From JASHPR01 sp963833885 (GTDB lineage: Bacteria > Actinomycetota > Actinomycetes > Streptosporangiales > Streptosporangiaceae), in NCBI GenBank assembly GCA_963833885.1, contig CAWHZU010000015.1, forward strand, positions 124,001-188,000: a stretch of 64,000 nucleotides of DNA, read 5' to 3'. Positions within the stretch are counted from its first letter, which is position 1; each line of letters opens with the position of its first letter. The translations under genes and the position numbers were made by a program. The notes under the pieces are model-generated. The model was not told the DNA's origin and ran no database searches. It saw only the letters and a program-made list of their open reading frames with translations. Of the stretch, positions 7,867 through 16,172 are shown in pieces.

Positions 7867-8298
7867 GTGCCCGCTGTCACCGATCACGTGCCAGAGTTCG
7901 CTCCGTACACCGACGATCCGCTGTACGCCCCGTTCTGGAAGTCGGCCGAGGCGGGGAACGTCGCGCTGCCAGCCTGCCCCGACTGCGGCGTCTTCCAGTG
8001 GTACCCGCTGGCTGGCCGCGCCTGCGGGCACACCGGCCCGCTGGAGTGGCGCGAACTGGCCGGCACCGGCACGATCTTCAGCTTCACCCGCGTCGAGCGG
8101 GCGTTCCTCCCGTCCGGCGGCGAGCCGCCGTACACGGTGGTGCTCGTCGAGCTGGACGGGGCGCCGGGCCCGCGCCTGGTCTCGGTCCTGGTCGGCGACG
8201 GCAGCGACGCGCCGGCCATCGGTGACCGGGTCCGGCTCTCGCCGACCCGCTTCGAGACGCATACGCTGCCGACGTTCGCCCTGGCGAGGACCTCATGA
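7867..8298 (+). CDS. DUF35 zinc-ribbon/OB-fold acyl-CoA-associated protein
   Basis: A protein of 143 residues with a rubredoxin-like zinc ribbon (CPDCG at about 37-41, then CGH about 15 residues on) and an OB fold (TIFSFTRVERAFLPSG... YTVVLVELDGAPGPRLVSVLVGD). DUF35 proteins bind thiolase-like partners and help hold the acyl-CoA. The second metal pair is C/H rather than CxxC, so zinc binding may use His or be weak. The gtg start is 2 nt after the thiolase stop. The pairing supports an aldolase-type heterocomplex with the preceding gene. Confidence 0.85.
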   Translation: MPAVTDHVPEFAPYTDDPLYAPFWKSAEAGNVALPACPDCGVFQWYPLAGRACGHTGPLEWRELAGTGTIFSFTRVERAFLPSGGEPPYTVVLVELDGAPGPRLVSVLVGDGSDAPAIGDRVRLSPTRFETHTLPTFALARTS

Positions 8299-8456
8299 CG
8301 CGGCCAGACAAGCCCCAGGAGACGGTGGCCCCGGGAACGCGGCTGCGCTGCGAGACGTGCGGCGCCGAGGCCATCGTCCTGCAGCCGGGTGCCGCGGACC
8401 TGACGTGCTGCGGCGCTCCGCTCACCGTCACCTTCGACGGATCGCGGCGCGCGTGA
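8295..8456 (+). CDS. Small desulforedoxin-like zinc-ribbon protein 1
   Basis: A 53-residue protein whose ATG overlaps the DUF35 stop (ATGA). Residues 18-43 contain LRCETCGAEA, then 14 residues on TCCGAPL: the CxxCG...CCGxP pattern of desulforedoxin and the N-terminal domain of desulfoferrodoxin, which binds iron or zinc through four Cys. The role in this operon is unknown. It could carry electrons to the flavin oxidoreductase two genes on or stabilise the thiolase/DUF35 complex. Strict co-translation with DUF35 and similarity to the next small gene support a real gene. Confidence 0.7.
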   Translation: MTRPDKPQETVAPGTRLRCETCGAEAIVLQPGAADLTCCGAPLTVTFDGSRRA

Positions 8457-8484
8457 CATCGAACTGACCGAGCCGGGAGCCTAG

Positions 8485-8634
8485 ATGAGCGAGTCGAACC
8501 AGGTAGGGAAGCGGTACCGCTGCCAGGAGTGCGGCACGCAGGTGATCTGCGTGAAGCGCGGCGACGGCCGGTTCACGTGTCACGGCCAGCCGATGGAGCT
8601 CGAGTCCAGCAAGCCCCTCCCGTCGTCGGACTGA
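8485..8634 (+). CDS. Small desulforedoxin-like zinc-ribbon protein 2
   Basis: A 49-residue protein, paralogous in layout to the previous one: YRCQECGTQV, then FTCHGQPMELE. The CC pair of the preceding protein is C-H here, so the metal site would be Cys3His. A GGGAG ribosome site lies 8 nt before the ATG and the luciferase-like oxidoreductase starts 17 nt after the stop. The pattern ECGxxVxCVK...CxGxPM is seen in desulfoferrodoxin N-terminal domains. Function unknown; tandem placement suggests the two proteins act as a pair. Confidence 0.7.
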   Translation: MSESNQVGKRYRCQECGTQVICVKRGDGRFTCHGQPMELESSKPLPSSD

Positions 8635-8651
8635 TCCGGAGGACCAGCGGA

Positions 8652-9659
8652 ATGCGCCTGTCGCTGCGTTATGACATGCGGGCCCCGGCCATCGGTGCAC
8701 CGGCCGAGGTCCTGTACGCGGCGTCCCTCGACCAGTGCGAGTGGGCCGACAGGCTCGGCTTCGACACCGTCTACCTGGCCGAGCATCACGGCGCCGACGA
8801 CGGCTACTGCGCGTCCCCGATCGTCCAGGCGGCGGCGATCGCCGCCCGGACGTCCGCGATGCGGATCCACCTGTCGGCCCTGCTGCCGGTGATGCACAAC
8901 CCGCTGCGGCTCGCCGAGGACCTGGCGACGCTGGACATCCTCAGCCACGGCCGGCTCGACCTGACGGTCGGGCTCGGTTACCGGCCGCACGAGTACGAGA
9001 TGTTCGGGGTCCAGAAGTCAAGGCGCGTCGCGATCCTCGAGGAGACGATCGGGATCCTGGAGCAGGCCTGGACCGGGGAGCCGTTCGACTACCACGGCAC
9101 CACCGTGATGGTGCGGCCGGTGCCGGTGCAGAAGCCGCGCCCCCCGATCTACATCGGCGGCTCCAGCGAAGCCTCGGCCCGCCGGGCCGCGCGGTACGGC
9201 GACAACTACCTCCCGGCGGGCATTCCCGGCCTCTACGAGATCTACCAGGAGACCCGCCGCCAGATGGGCCTGCCGCCGAACACGCCGCCGCCCAAGCTGG
9301 GGCCCATGTTCCTGTTCGTGGCCGACGACCCGGAGCAGGCCTGGCGGACCGTGGCCCCGTACGTCCTGTACACCTCGAACTCCAACGCCGAATGGGCGAA
9401 GGAGCGCGGTGTCGGCAGCACGCAGTACATCCCGGCCCGCGGCGTCGAGGACCTGAAGGCCAGCCCGGTCTTCGAGGTCGTCACCCCGGACGAGTGCGTG
9501 GCCCTGGTGGAGCGGCTCGGCCCGGACACCGACCTGATGTTCCAGCCGCTGATGGGCGGCATGCCGCCGGAGATCGGCTGGGCCAGCCTCGAGCTGTTCG
9601 CCACGGCGGTGCTGCCGCGCCTCGTCGCGGCGGGCTATCGCGAGCCGCTGCCCGCCTGA
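8652..9659 (+). CDS. LLM-class flavin-dependent oxidoreductase
   Basis: A luciferase-like monooxygenase or F420-dependent reductase of 335 residues with the TIM-barrel features of the class: DTVYLAEHHGADDGYCASPI near residue 40, RIHLSALLPVMHNPLRLAEDLATLDILSHGRLDLTVGLGY (read across about 75-115) and PIYIGGSSEASARRAARYGD near 170-190. The AEHH and G(R/L)...GxGY segments line the flavin site. Whether it uses FMNH2 or F420 cannot be told by eye. In this operon it could oxygenate or reduce the ring or chain of the acyl-CoA substrate. GGAGGA lies 9 nt upstream of the ATG. Confidence 0.88.
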   Translation: MRLSLRYDMRAPAIGAPAEVLYAASLDQCEWADRLGFDTVYLAEHHGADDGYCASPIVQAAAIAARTSAMRIHLSALLPVMHNPLRLAEDLATLDILSHGRLDLTVGLGYRPHEYEMFGVQKSRRVAILEETIGILEQAWTGEPFDYHGTTVMVRPVPVQKPRPPIYIGGSSEASARRAARYGDNYLPAGIPGLYEIYQETRRQMGLPPNTPPPKLGPMFLFVADDPEQAWRTVAPYVLYTSNSNAEWAKERGVGSTQYIPARGVEDLKASPVFEVVTPDECVALVERLGPDTDLMFQPLMGGMPPEIGWASLELFATAVLPRLVAAGYREPLPA

Positions 9660-9693
9660 CCAGCACGCCAGACTCACGGAAGGACCTCCGCGC

Positions 9694-12051
9694 ATGGCAG
9701 GACCGCTCGAAGGACTCGTCGTCGTGGACGCGACCTGGGGAATGCCGGCCGGCATCGCCAGCCACCTGCTCTCCGACTACGGCGCCACCGTGATCAAGCT
9801 CGAGCGGCCGGGCGGCGGCCCTTCCGGCCACGACATCCTGCGCAGCGTGCTCGACCGCGGCAAGTGGAGCGTCGAGGCCGACCTGGCCACGGCCGACGGG
9901 CTCCAGGTCGCGCACACGCTGCTGGCCGCGGCGGACGTCTGGCTCGAGTCGTTCGGCCCGGGCCGCGCGGCCGAGCTGGGACTCGGCTATGACGAACTGC
10001 ACGCCCGCTACCCGCGGCTGATCCAGGCCACGTTCACGGGCTACGGGTGCAGCGGGCCGTGGCGCGACCGGCCCGGCTACGACGCGCTGGTGGCGGCGCG
10101 GTGCGGCCTGCAGGCCGAGCAGGCCGGGCACCGCAAGGGGCCGATCTTCCTCGGCCACCCGACGATCGCCTACTGCACCGGCTTCCTGGCCACGATCGGG
10201 ATCCTCGCGGCGTTGCGCGCCCGCCACCACACCGGCCAGGGCCAGCTGGTCGACGCCTCGCTGCTGGACGGCATGCTCGCGGTGATGGGGATGAACTGGT
10301 GGTGGAACGAGCGTGACCTGTCCTACCTGGCCAGGTCCGGCACCGAGACCGGGTTCGGCCACAACCGGCTGATCACGGACCTGTTCATCTGCCAGGACGG
10401 CAAGTACCTGATGGTGCACACCGGCGGCGATGGCGGGTTCAAGCGGCTCACGGACATCCTCGGTGTCGGAGAGAAGATCCGGGTCATCGAGGGTGTCGAG
10501 ATGCGGGTGCCGCTCAACGACGAGGAATACCACATAGCCCGCCACCTGGTGCCGGACGCGTTCAAGGCCCGTCCCCGCGCGGAGTGGATCAAGCTCTTCC
10601 ACGAGGCCGACGTCGCCGCGCTGCCGGTGCTGCCTGCCGCGGAGACGATCGAGGAGCCGCAGGTCCAGTACGCCGACCTGGTCGTCGACATCGACGACCC
10701 GGCGCACGGGCACATGCGGCAGGTCGGGCCGGTGATCCGGTTCGCCGGCAGCCCGGCCGGTGCCCCGCCGCCCGCCCCCGTTCTCGGCCAGCACACCGCC
10801 ACCGTGGCCGCGGGCGACGCGCCGGCCTCGGGGATCACCGACTCGATGCTGACGGACCAGCCGCTGGCGGGCCCGCTGGCGGGCCTGCGCGTCATCGACT
10901 TCAGCGCGTTCTTCGCCACGGCGTACGGCGCCCGGCTGCTCAGCGACCTCGGCGCGGATGTGATCAAGGTCGAGCCGGTGCGCGGCGACCACATGCGGCC
11001 GCTGCCCGACCTCTTCGAGGGCGCGCAGCGCGGGAAGCGGACGATCGCCCTCGACATGCAAACACCGAAGGGCCAGGAGGTCGCGCGCAGGCTCGTCGCG
11101 GGCGCCGACGTCGTCATGCACAACTTCCGGCCCGGCAAGGCCGAGAAGATCGGCCTGGGCTACGAGCAGCTGCGGGAGATCAAGCCGGACCTGATCTACG
11201 CCTACCTTCCCGGCTTCGGCTCGGCCGGGCCGATGGAGAAGCTGAAGAGCTTCGCGCCGCTCGTGTCCGGATATGCGGGCCTGCTCTACGAGGGGGCCGG
11301 GGCCGGCAACCCGCCGGTGCGGCGGGTGCTCGGCAACGAGGACCTCTACAACGGGATGGCCGGGGCCGTGGCGGTGCTCATGGCGGTTCAGCACCGGGCC
11401 CGCACCGGCCGCGGCCAGTACCTGGAGAACCCGCAGCTGCACTCGAGCCTGTTCGTGGTCGGCGAGCACGCCACCGACGCCGAGCGCAGGCCGCTGCTGG
11501 CGCACGAGCTTGACGCCGACCAGACCGGCTGGTCGCCGCTGTACCGGCTGTACCGGACGAGCGACGGCTGGATCTGCCTGGCGTGCTTCGGCGACCGCGC
11601 CTTCGGCCGGCTCTGCGCGGCCCTCGGCCTGCCCGAGGCCGCGGCCGACGCGCGCTTCGCCAGCCAGGCGGCCCGCGAAGCGAACGCGGGCGAGCTGGCC
11701 GAGCTTCTCGCCGGGAGGTTCGCGCAGCTGTCCACTGAGAACGCGCAGGCCGTGCTCGATGAGCACCAGGTGCCGGCCGAGACCCCGCTCGACGACCCGC
11801 TGATGCCCGAGTTCCTCTGGGAGGAGTGGGCGCTCGACGACCAGCGCGTCTTCGAGCACCACCACCCCGAGCACGGCTGGATCCGCGAGGTTGGCCTCGT
11901 CGTCCGGCTCTCGGACACCCCCGGCCTGAACAAGGGGACGAGTCCCCGCCTCGGGCAGCACAGCACGGAGATCCTCGCCGAGCTCGGCTACGGCGACGAG
12001 GAGCAGGCCGCGCTGCTCGCCGGCGTGGTCCGGGCCGCGGACCAGGACTGA
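9694..12051 (+). CDS. Tandem-fused family III CoA-transferase
   Basis: A protein of 785 residues made of two CaiB/BaiF-type CoA-transferase domains (about 1-385 and 390-785). Each opens with the fold's signature (LEGLVVVDATWGMPAGIASHLL; LAGLRVIDFSAFFATAYGARLL), followed by D(Y/L)GA.VIK.E. Single-domain members are about 400 residues and work as interlocked dimers, so this is a covalent pseudo-dimer. By eye-alignment on the D-x-x-x-G motif, the catalytic Asp is present in the second domain (Asp550, EDLYNG) but is Ala159 in the first, so probably only one half is active. It would move CoA between acids. It lies 34 nt after the flavin oxidoreductase in one operon. Confidence 0.9.
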   Translation: MAGPLEGLVVVDATWGMPAGIASHLLSDYGATVIKLERPGGGPSGHDILRSVLDRGKWSVEADLATADGLQVAHTLLAAADVWLESFGPGRAAELGLGYDELHARYPRLIQATFTGYGCSGPWRDRPGYDALVAARCGLQAEQAGHRKGPIFLGHPTIAYCTGFLATIGILAALRARHHTGQGQLVDASLLDGMLAVMGMNWWWNERDLSYLARSGTETGFGHNRLITDLFICQDGKYLMVHTGGDGGFKRLTDILGVGEKIRVIEGVEMRVPLNDEEYHIARHLVPDAFKARPRAEWIKLFHEADVAALPVLPAAETIEEPQVQYADLVVDIDDPAHGHMRQVGPVIRFAGSPAGAPPPAPVLGQHTATVAAGDAPASGITDSMLTDQPLAGPLAGLRVIDFSAFFATAYGARLLSDLGADVIKVEPVRGDHMRPLPDLFEGAQRGKRTIALDMQTPKGQEVARRLVAGADVVMHNFRPGKAEKIGLGYEQLREIKPDLIYAYLPGFGSAGPMEKLKSFAPLVSGYAGLLYEGAGAGNPPVRRVLGNEDLYNGMAGAVAVLMAVQHRARTGRGQYLENPQLHSSLFVVGEHATDAERRPLLAHELDADQTGWSPLYRLYRTSDGWICLACFGDRAFGRLCAALGLPEAAADARFASQAAREANAGELAELLAGRFAQLSTENAQAVLDEHQVPAETPLDDPLMPEFLWEEWALDDQRVFEHHHPEHGWIREVGLVVRLSDTPGLNKGTSPRLGQHSTEILAELGYGDEEQAALLAGVVRAADQD

Positions 12052-12056
12052 TACCG

Positions 12057-13331
12057 GTGGACGTCAGCTATCCCGAGCGCGCGGAGCAGTTCCGGGCCGA
12101 CGTGCGGGCGTTCCTGGCCGCGAACCTGCCGCCGGGCTGGCGCGGCCTGGGCGCGCTCGCGCCGGAGGAGCGGCAGGACTTCGAGAGATCCTGGCGGGCC
12201 ACGCTCGCGGAGCACAACATGCTCGCCGTGTCCTGGCCCGCCGCATATGGGGGCGCCGGGCTGTCGGACATCGAGCAGGTCGTCCGGTCCGAGGAGTTCG
12301 AGCGGGCCGGAGCGCCGACCGGGACGGAGAACGACGGCTTCGGCATCGGGCTGCTCGGCAACACGCTGCTCGTCGCCGGGACCGAGGAGCAGAAGCGCTA
12401 CTTCCTGCCGCGGATCCTCTCCGGCGAGCACGTCTGGTGCCAGGGCTACTCCGAGCCCGACGCCGGGTCGGACCTTGCCGGGGTGCGGACCCGGGCGGTA
12501 CTGGACGGGGAAGAGTGGGTGATCAACGGGCAGAAGATCTGGACGTCGGCGGGCGCCACCGCCAACTGGATCTTCGTGATCGCCCGCACCGATCCGGGCG
12601 TACCCAAGCACAAGGGCCTGACGTTCCTGCTCGTCCCCATCGACCAGCCGGGCGTCGAGGTCCGCACGATCAAGAACGCGGCCGGCTACGAGCTGTTCTG
12701 CGAGGTCTTCTTCACCGACGCCCGGACGCCGGCCGGGCACGTCGTCGGCGGCGTCAACAACGGGTGGTCCACCGCGATGACCCTGCTCGGCTTCGAGCGC
12801 GGAGCCGAGGTGACGACCGACCCGATCCGGTACCGGCGCGACCTGGACCGGCTGCTCGAGCTCGCGCGCGAGCGCGGCCGGGACACCGAGCCGGGCATCC
12901 GCGACGAGCTGGCCTGGTGCTACGCCCGGGTCGAGATCATGCGCTACCGGGGCTACCGGGGCCTGACCCGGTTCCTGTCCGGGGCCAGGCCGGGCGCGGA
13001 CGGCGCGATCAGCAAGCTCATCTGGAGCGAGTACTTCCAGCGCTACACCGAGCTCGCGATGGAGATCCTCGGCCTGGACGCGCTCGCCCCGGCCGGGGCG
13101 GGCAACGGCGGCGCGCTGAAGGTGGCCGACGCCGGCACCGAGAACTCCGCGCGGTGCTGGGCGGAGGAGTTCCTGCACGCGCGCGCCGGGACCATCTACG
13201 CCGGCAGCAGCCAGATCCAGCGGACGGTGATCGGCGAGCAGCTGCTCGGCCTGCCCCGCGAGCCGCGGCTGGACGGCGGGCCGTTCCGGGACATCGGCAA
13301 GCCGGCCACCGCGCCGGTGCTGGGAGGCTGA
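12057..13331 (+). CDS. Acyl-CoA dehydrogenase, larger subunit of a pair
   Basis: A 424-residue FadE-type dehydrogenase with N-terminal FRADVRAFLAANLPPGW, mid-domain WCQGYSEPDAGSDLAGVRTRA (FAD/substrate loop), WVINGQKIWTSAGATANWIF, and C-terminal RAGTIYAGSSQIQRTVIGEQ. The loop Glu of the YEGT motif is Ala (YAGS), as in the family branch whose base is elsewhere or whose partner subunit completes the site. The gtg at 12057 is 3 nt beyond the CoA-transferase stop, and the next dehydrogenase begins 5 nt after its stop. Tandem, unequal dehydrogenases are the hallmark of the alpha2beta2 enzymes of actinobacterial steroid side-chain breakdown. Confidence 0.9.
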   Translation: MDVSYPERAEQFRADVRAFLAANLPPGWRGLGALAPEERQDFERSWRATLAEHNMLAVSWPAAYGGAGLSDIEQVVRSEEFERAGAPTGTENDGFGIGLLGNTLLVAGTEEQKRYFLPRILSGEHVWCQGYSEPDAGSDLAGVRTRAVLDGEEWVINGQKIWTSAGATANWIFVIARTDPGVPKHKGLTFLLVPIDQPGVEVRTIKNAAGYELFCEVFFTDARTPAGHVVGGVNNGWSTAMTLLGFERGAEVTTDPIRYRRDLDRLLELARERGRDTEPGIRDELAWCYARVEIMRYRGYRGLTRFLSGARPGADGAISKLIWSEYFQRYTELAMEILGLDALAPAGAGNGGALKVADAGTENSARCWAEEFLHARAGTIYAGSSQIQRTVIGEQLLGLPREPRLDGGPFRDIGKPATAPVLGG

Positions 13332-13336
13332 GCGCG

Positions 13337-14446
13337 GTGTTCTTCGACTACTCCGCCGAGCAGCAGGACTTCCGGGACTCGCTGCGCAAGCTCGTGGCCG
13401 ACCGGGCGCCGCTCTCGGCGGTGCACGCGCGGCTCGGCGATGCACACGACCCCGACCTGTGGCGGACCGTCTGTGCGGAGATGGCGCTGCTCACGCTCGC
13501 AGTGCCGGAACGCTACGGCGGGGCTGGGTTCAGCCTCGAGGAGACCGCCATCGCCGTGGCCGAGCTTGGCCGCGGGCTGGCCCCGGTCCCGGTCTTCGAG
13601 GCAGTGCTGGCGATCGAGGCGATCCTGCGGGCCGGAACCGAGGCGCAGCGCCAGGAGCTGCTGCCCGGCCTGCTCAGTGGCGATCGCGTCGCGGTCGCCG
13701 CGGTGTCGGGCCCCGATGGCCTCGATCCCGGCGCCGGGCCGGTCACGGCCAGCCCGGCGGGTGCGGCGACCCCCGGCCACGCCCTGACCGGGTCGCTGCG
13801 GCACGTCCTGCGGGCTCACGTGGCCGACGTCCTGCTCGTCCCCGCCCTCGCCCCAGACGGCCCCGGGCTGTTCGTGGCCGAGCGGACGGCACCCGGCGTG
13901 ACGGTCAGCGGGCCCGGGTCCTCGTTCGACCTGACCCGGCCGGTCTGCGCCGTCGGCCTGGACACGGTCCCCGCGTTCCGCCTGGGCGACGGTCCGGGAC
14001 CGGACCTGGACGGCCTGCTCGATGTCGGCAGGACGCTGCTCGCGGCTGAGATGGCCGCGGCCGCCGAGGCGTGCCTGGAGGCGGCGGTCGAGTACGCCAA
14101 GCACCGTTTCCAGTTCAACCGCGCCATCGGGTCGTTCCAGGCAGTCAAGCACGGGTGTGCGCAGCTCGCGGTCGAGATAGACGCGGCCAGGGCCGCTGCC
14201 GACTGGGCAGCAATGCTCGCGGCCGCCGGTGACCCCGGCCTGAGCACCGCCGCGGTCATCGCCAAGGCGCAGGCGGCGGACACCTTCACCGCGTGTGCCG
14301 GGTGGAACATCCAGGTCCACGGCGGCATCGGCTTCACCTGGGAGCACGACGCGCACCTGTACCTGCGGCGCGCGAAGGCCGACGAGGCGCTGTTCGGCAG
14401 CGCCGCACGGCACCGGGCGTTGCTGGCCGACCGGGCCGGAATATGA
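13337..14446 (+). CDS. Acyl-CoA dehydrogenase, smaller subunit of a pair
   Basis: A shorter (369 residue) acyl-CoA dehydrogenase-like protein. The N-terminal FDYSAEQQDFRDSLRKLVAD and WNIQVHGGIGFTWEHDAHLY (near residue 330) are recognisable, with AKHRFQFNRAIGSFQAVKHG between them, a stretch typical of the smaller FadE subunits. The middle beta domain is compressed and the loop Glu is replaced (LFGS). It is expected to form a heterotetramer with the preceding protein, sharing FAD sites. The gtg at 13337 is used. It is the last gene of the 6.7-14.4 kb unit. Confidence 0.87.
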   Translation: MFFDYSAEQQDFRDSLRKLVADRAPLSAVHARLGDAHDPDLWRTVCAEMALLTLAVPERYGGAGFSLEETAIAVAELGRGLAPVPVFEAVLAIEAILRAGTEAQRQELLPGLLSGDRVAVAAVSGPDGLDPGAGPVTASPAGAATPGHALTGSLRHVLRAHVADVLLVPALAPDGPGLFVAERTAPGVTVSGPGSSFDLTRPVCAVGLDTVPAFRLGDGPGPDLDGLLDVGRTLLAAEMAAAAEACLEAAVEYAKHRFQFNRAIGSFQAVKHGCAQLAVEIDAARAAADWAAMLAAAGDPGLSTAAVIAKAQAADTFTACAGWNIQVHGGIGFTWEHDAHLYLRRAKADEALFGSAARHRALLADRAGI

Positions 14447-14512
14447 CACCCACCCCGGCACGCAGCGGCCGTCCTGGCACTTCAGGCGCCCTTCTGGCGG
14501 CATTTGCGAGCG

Positions 14513-14542
14513 TTGACCGACAGAATAATCTATGCCTATCAT
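14513..14542 (+). promoter_or_regulatory. Promoter of ABC importer/P450 unit with shared box
   Basis: TTGACC (14513-14518), an 18-nt spacer and TATCAT (14537-14542) make a good sigma-70-type promoter. The shared box TGCCTATCAT (14533-14542) includes the -10 hexamer. The start point near 14549 leaves a 55-nt leader, with a GGAAGGGGAG ribosome site before the gtg at 14604. Confidence 0.5.
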
Positions 14543-14603
14543 ATGCCAGGTTAAGGTCATGTTTCGCGCGCGCTGACCTTCCGGGAAGGGGAGCGATCGC
14601 CCT

Positions 14604-16172
14604 GTGAGCACTGGATTCGCGGCCGCAGGCCCGGTCACCCCGCCCCCGCCGCCGGCGCCATCATCCGCCCTGCTGCGCATCTCGGATGTCTCCAAGACGT
14701 TCCCCGGCACGAAGGCGCTCGACGACGTCGCCATGGACGTCGCGCCCGGCGAGATCCACGCGCTGATCGGCCAGAACGGCTCCGGCAAGTCCACGCTCAT
14801 CAAGGTCCTTGCCGGATACCACCACGCAGACCCCGGCGCCAAGGCGTGGATCAACGACGAACCGGTCGACCTGAACAGCGCCGTCGAGCACCGCCACCAC
14901 CGGATGCGGTTCGTGCACCAGGACCTCGGGCTGTTCCTCGAACTCGGTGCGGCCGACAACCTGGCCCTGCGCAGCGAGTTCAGCACCACCCGGCTGCACC
15001 TCATCAAGTGGCGGGCCCAGCAGGCGGTGACGCGGGACCTGCTCGGCCGGTTCGGCCTCGATCTCGACCTGTCGCGGCCGCTGGCCGAGGCGACGCCGGT
15101 CCAGCGGACCATCGTGGCGATCGCCGCCGCCCTCGTCGGCTGGGAGGGCGGGCCCGGCCTGCTGGTCCTAGACGAGCCGACCGCGGTCCTGCCGCCGCAC
15201 GATGTGGAACGGCTCCTGGAGATCATCCGGACGGTCCGCGAGCGCGGCACCAGCATCCTGTACGTGTCGCATCGCCTGGACGAGGTGCTGCGCATCGCCG
15301 ACCGGGTCACCGTGCTGCGTGGGGGGCGGGTGGTGGCGACCAGGCCCGTCGCGGGGCTGGACACCCAGGCGCTGGCCGAGCTGATGGTCGGCTCCGATGT
15401 CGACGCGGGCTACCGGGCCGGGCTGGAGGTGCCGCCCGGTCGCTCGGTCGTGCTGCGTGCCCGGGGGCTGCGTTCCCGGTTCCTGGCCGGCGTCGACCTG
15501 GAGCTGCGTGAGGGCGAGGTGCTCGGCGTCGCCGGCCTGCCCGGCTCCGGCCGCGACGAGCTGCCGTACGCGCTGGCCGGGGTCCTGCCCGGCGCGACCG
15601 GCGAGGTGCAGCTGACCGGCCAGGGCTGGGTGCCGGTGCGCAAGTCCGCGACGTTCGACATCCCGATCGTGCCCGCCGACCGCGGCCGCGAGGCGGTTAT
15701 CAAGGAGTTCAGCGTCGCGGAGAACCTGACGCTGTCCGTGGTGAAGCGGTTCCGCCGCTTCGGGCTGCTGCGCAGGCGGCCCGAGCGCGAGCTGGTCGGG
15801 GAGTGGATCGACGCGATCTCCGTCCGGACGAGCGGCCAGGATGCGCTCATCACCACGCTGAGCGGCGGCACCCAGCAGAAGGTCATGATGGCCCGTTGTC
15901 TGGCGCGCGATCCACGGGTGCTCATGCTGTGCGAGCCGACGGCTGGCGTGGACGTGGGAACCCGCCAGGCCATCTACGAGTTCATCGCCAGCCGCGCGCA
16001 GGCCGGCCTGTCGCTCGTCGTGTCCTCGTCCGACACCGGCGACCTGCTGGCCATCTGCACCCGGGTGCTGGTCATGTGCAACGGGAGCGTGGTGCGCGAG
16101 CTCGCTGCGGACGACATCGACGAGCAGGCGCTCATACAAGCAATGGAAGAGACGGAGCAGGAGCAGAAATGA
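14604..16172 (+). CDS. Sugar-type (CUT2) ABC importer, double ATPase subunit
   Basis: A 522-residue RbsA/MglA-type protein with two ABC domains. The first has Walker A GQNGSGKST (56-64) and Walker B LLVLDEPTAVL but a poor signature (ATPVQRTIVA). The second has a degenerate Walker A (GLPGSGRDE), an intact signature LSGGTQQKVMMAR and Walker B VLMLCEPTAGVDV. This asymmetry is usual for CUT2 importers. The partner permease overlaps by 4 nt; the matching binding protein is probably the lipoprotein at 25443. The location inside an acyl-CoA catabolic locus suggests uptake of the pathway substrate rather than a simple sugar, which is inference. Residues 9-22 are Pro/Ala-rich. Confidence 0.92.
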   Translation: MSTGFAAAGPVTPPPPPAPSSALLRISDVSKTFPGTKALDDVAMDVAPGEIHALIGQNGSGKSTLIKVLAGYHHADPGAKAWINDEPVDLNSAVEHRHHRMRFVHQDLGLFLELGAADNLALRSEFSTTRLHLIKWRAQQAVTRDLLGRFGLDLDLSRPLAEATPVQRTIVAIAAALVGWEGGPGLLVLDEPTAVLPPHDVERLLEIIRTVRERGTSILYVSHRLDEVLRIADRVTVLRGGRVVATRPVAGLDTQALAELMVGSDVDAGYRAGLEVPPGRSVVLRARGLRSRFLAGVDLELREGEVLGVAGLPGSGRDELPYALAGVLPGATGEVQLTGQGWVPVRKSATFDIPIVPADRGREAVIKEFSVAENLTLSVVKRFRRFGLLRRRPERELVGEWIDAISVRTSGQDALITTLSGGTQQKVMMARCLARDPRVLMLCEPTAGVDVGTRQAIYEFIASRAQAGLSLVVSSSDTGDLLAICTRVLVMCNGSVVRELAADDIDEQALIQAMEETEQEQK

